64,000 nt of DNA, taken from DASPFV01 sp035620975. Its GTDB lineage: Bacteria > Acidobacteriota > Vicinamibacteria > Vicinamibacterales > 2-12-FULL-66-21. Shown piece after piece: positions 61,769 to 64,000 of this stretch (position 1 is the first letter of the stretch; each line of letters starts with the position of its first letter). The position numbers and the translations under genes were made by a program. Under the pieces are notes generated by a model that did not search any database, was not told where the DNA came from, and saw only the letters and a program-made list of their open reading frames with translations. The stretch covers positions 1 to 64,000 of the forward strand of contig DASPFV010000234.1 in NCBI GenBank assembly GCA_035620975.1. The letters run 5' to 3'.

Positions 61769-62847
61769 CGCCGCTGCGGGTCCTGATCGCCGGCGGAGGC
61801 ACGGGCGGGCATCTCTACCCCGGGATCGCCGTCGCGCGCGAGCTGCGGCGGCGGCACCCCGACGCCACGGTCACGTTCGCCGGCACCGCCCGGGGACTCG
61901 AAGCGCGCGTGGTGCCGAACGAGGGCCTGCCGCTGGACCTGCTCCGCAGCGCCGGCTTGAAGGGCAAGTCCCCGATCGCGATCGGTCGCGGCCTGGCGCT
62001 GCTGCCGCTGAGCGGCCTGGACGCCTGGCGCATCCTCTCGCGACGCTCACCCGACCTGGTGATCGGCGTGGGCGGCTACAGCTCGGGACCGGTGGTTCTC
62101 GCTGCAGCGCTGCGCGGCATTCCCACGCTGCTGCTGGAGCAGAACGCCGTGCCGGGTCTCACGAACCGTCTGCTCGGACGCGTGGTGAGCGCGGCGGCGG
62201 TGTCGTTCGAGTCGACGGTGTCCTACTTCGGAAGGAGGGCGTTTGTCACAGGCAACCCGGTTCGTCCCGAGTTCTTCGGCTCCGGTCCAGCGGTCGTCGG
62301 CGGGCGGCCGGGGATTCTGATCTTTGGCGGCTCCCAGGGCGCGCACGCGATCAACGTGGCCATGGTGGAGGCGGCGCCGCGGTTGGCGGCCCACCCTGGC
62401 GGGATGGCCATCACGCATCAAACCGGAGAACGCGATCTGGAGTTCGTCCGCGACGGCTACCGGAAGGCGGGCCTGGCGGCCAGGGTGGAGCCGTTTCTGT
62501 TCGCCATGGACCGCGAAATGAAGGCCGCCGACCTCGTCATCTGCCGCGCGGGCGCCACCACCATCGCGGAGCTGACGGCGTCGGGGCGACCGGCCGTGCT
62601 CATTCCGCTGCCGACGGCCACCGACGATCACCAGCGGAAGAACGCCCTCCTGCTCGCCGAAGCGGGGGCCGCCGAGGTCATCGACCAGAAGGATCTGCGC
62701 GGCGATCTTCTCGGCGAACGGATCGGCGCGCTGGCGGAAGACTCCCAGCGGCGCACGGCCATGTCGGCCGCGGCGCGGCGACTGGCGCGACCCGACGCCG
62801 CGCGGGCGATTGTCGATCGTGCGCTGGCCCTGACGGGCCGCGCCTGA
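61765..62847 (+). CDS. murG: Lipid II synthase (GlcNAc transferase) MurG
   Basis: A 360-residue GT28 enzyme that adds GlcNAc from UDP-GlcNAc to lipid I on the inner leaflet. AGGGTGGHLYPGIAVA near the N-terminus, GVGGYSSGPVVLAA, EQNAVPGLTNRLL, FGGSQGAHAIN and CRAGATTIAELTASGRPAVL are all present. ATGA overlap with ftsW; 72 nt before murC. Confidence 0.96.
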   Translation: MTPLRVLIAGGGTGGHLYPGIAVARELRRRHPDATVTFAGTARGLEARVVPNEGLPLDLLRSAGLKGKSPIAIGRGLALLPLSGLDAWRILSRRSPDLVIGVGGYSSGPVVLAAALRGIPTLLLEQNAVPGLTNRLLGRVVSAAAVSFESTVSYFGRRAFVTGNPVRPEFFGSGPAVVGGRPGILIFGGSQGAHAINVAMVEAAPRLAAHPGGMAITHQTGERDLEFVRDGYRKAGLAARVEPFLFAMDREMKAADLVICRAGATTIAELTASGRPAVLIPLPTATDDHQRKNALLLAEAGAAEVIDQKDLRGDLLGERIGALAEDSQRRTAMSAAARRLARPDAARAIVDRALALTGRA

Positions 62848-62919
62848 GAGGGCGCCGCATCGCGTTCGCCCACGCCGCGGATCGGCGCCCGCGGACGACG
62901 GGCCAGTGAACAGGCACAG

Positions 62920-64000
62920 ATGCTCGGCAGGACCCGGCACGTGCATTTCGTGGGCATCGGCGGAATCGGCATGAGCGGGATCGCGGAATTGCTGGCGAAC
63001 CTCGGTTACATCGTGAGCGGATCCGACGCGAAGCCATCGGAGGTCACGGAGCGCCTCGAGTCGCTGGGGGTCCGCGTCTCGATCGGGCACGACGCCTCCC
63101 ACGTCAGCGGCGCCGACGTGGTGGTCGTGTCTTCGGCGATCGGCGCGCAGAACCCGGAGATGATCGAGGCCACCCGGCTCGGCGTGCCGGTCATCCCGCG
63201 GGCCGCCATGCTGGCCGAGCTCATGCGGCTGCGCTACGGGATCGCCATCGCGGGCGCGCACGGAAAGACGACGACGACCTCGATGGTCGCGCTCCTGCTG
63301 GAGCGCGCCGGGTTCGATCCCACCGCCGTCATCGGCGGGCGCCTGAGCGCGTTCGGCAGCAACGCCCGGCTCGGCCGCGGCGAGTACATGGTGGCGGAGG
63401 CCGACGAGAGCGATCGATCGTTCCTCAGGCTGTCCCCCACAATCGCGGTCATCACGAACCTCGATCGCGAGCACCTGGAGAACTACGGCTCGTGGGAGGC
63501 GCTCCAGCAGGCGTTCGTCGACTTCGCGAACAAGGTTCCCTTCTACGGCGCCGTCATTGCCTGCGTGGACGACGGCCCGGTGCGCGCGCTGCTCCCACGC
63601 ATCGGCCGTCGGCTCATCGGCTACGGCGTGTCGGCGCCGGATGCCCCGGGCGCCCCGCAGGTCGCCGGAGACGAGCTGTCGCTCGAGCCCTTCGGCTCGC
63701 GGTGCGTGGTCTGGCACCGTCCGGCGGCCGACGGTCCGCCGATCCGGCTCGGTGGGTTGCGCCTCCGCGTGCCGGGGCGCCACAACCTGCTCAATGCCCT
63801 GGCTGCCGTGGCGGTCGGCCTCGAAGTCGGCGTGCCGTTCGACCGCGCGGCGGCCGCGCTGGCCGAGTTCCAGGGCGCCGAGCGGCGCTTCCAGATCTGC
63901 GGCGAGGTCTCCGGGGTGCTCGTGGTCGACGACTACGGCCATCATCCCACCGAGATTGCCGCCGTGATTGCCGCCGCCCGGGCCGGCATCGATCGGCGGG
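62920..64000 (+). CDS. murC: UDP-MurNAc:L-alanine ligase MurC (3' end outside window)
   Basis: The first 360 codons of MurC. Domain 1 has HFVGIGGIGMSGIAELL, then P-loop GAHGKTTTTSMVALLL, EADESDRSFL, NLDREHLENYG and VDDYGHHPTEI. It ligates L-Ala to UDP-MurNAc, the first Mur ligase step. ATG at 62920; no in-frame start upstream. Truncated at the window end within the C-terminal domain. murB, ddl and ftsQAZ would be expected downstream. Confidence 0.94.
   Translation, partial: MLGRTRHVHFVGIGGIGMSGIAELLANLGYIVSGSDAKPSEVTERLESLGVRVSIGHDASHVSGADVVVVSSAIGAQNPEMIEATRLGVPVIPRAAMLAELMRLRYGIAIAGAHGKTTTTSMVALLLERAGFDPTAVIGGRLSAFGSNARLGRGEYMVAEADESDRSFLRLSPTIAVITNLDREHLENYGSWEALQQAFVDFANKVPFYGAVIACVDDGPVRALLPRIGRRLIGYGVSAPDAPGAPQVAGDELSLEPFGSRCVVWHRPAADGPPIRLGGLRLRVPGRHNLLNALAAVAVGLEVGVPFDRAAAALAEFQGAERRFQICGEVSGVLVVDDYGHHPTEIAAVIAAARAGIDRR

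Overview
The window is GC-rich DNA with very tightly packed genes and frequent 4-nt ATGA/GTGA stop-start overlaps. It has many GTG and TTG starts and no rRNA, tRNA, IS element, phage gene or CRISPR array that I can see. Gene content points to a Gram-negative-type bacterium with meso-DAP peptidoglycan (MurE carries a DNPR motif). A fused 2-oxoacid dehydrogenase E1, many GT-C and GT2 glycosyltransferases, and heptad tandem repeats in intergenic DNA suggest Acidobacteriota, perhaps class Vicinamibacteria. That placement is inference from gene style only; no marker gene was searched.

Region 1 (1-8.0 kb, housekeeping): a truncated secreted beta-propeller behind a fused alpha/beta 2-oxoacid dehydrogenase E1, a divergent cupin, a rhomboid protease, an MFS exporter, the lipid II flippase MurJ, and a GatB/YqeY protein with a clear terminator. 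Region 2 (8.2-16.3 kb, minus strand): a glycoconjugate block with two GT-C membrane proteins, a GT4 glycosyltransferase, a polysaccharide deacetylase, a GNAT-like protein and a methyltransferase. A heptad-repeat locus sits inside it. Region 3 (16.3-22.8 kb, plus strand): a dolichyl-phosphate-mannose-synthase-like GT2, a HEAT-repeat protein, a membrane protein with a spermidine-synthase-like core, and a secreted protein ending in four Cys-Trp/NGGW repeats behind a structured leader.

Region 4 (22.8-49.8 kb, minus strand) is a large surface-glycan locus. It holds three radical SAM enzymes, a Wzx-type flippase, two NAD-dependent sugar epimerases/dehydratases and a DegT-type aminotransferase. It also holds GT2, GT4, GT9 and GT-B-like transferases, three GT-C membrane proteins, an MBOAT O-acyltransferase with an SGNH partner, and an STN-domain periplasmic protein. 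Together these could make, modify and export a cell-surface polysaccharide; no Wzy polymerase or Wza/Wzc exporter is recognisable here. A divergent YchF-family protein (49.9-50.9 kb) ends the minus-strand run.

Region 5 (51.0-64.0 kb, plus strand) is the division and cell-wall (dcw) cluster in canonical order: mraZ-rsmH-ftsL-ftsI-murE-murF-mraY-murD-ftsW-murG-murC, with murC cut by the window end. A consensus sigma70-type promoter and a 10-bp-periodic triple TGGAN operator precede mraZ. Between murD and ftsW the operon is interrupted by inverted heptad arrays and a perfect 29-bp-arm palindrome.
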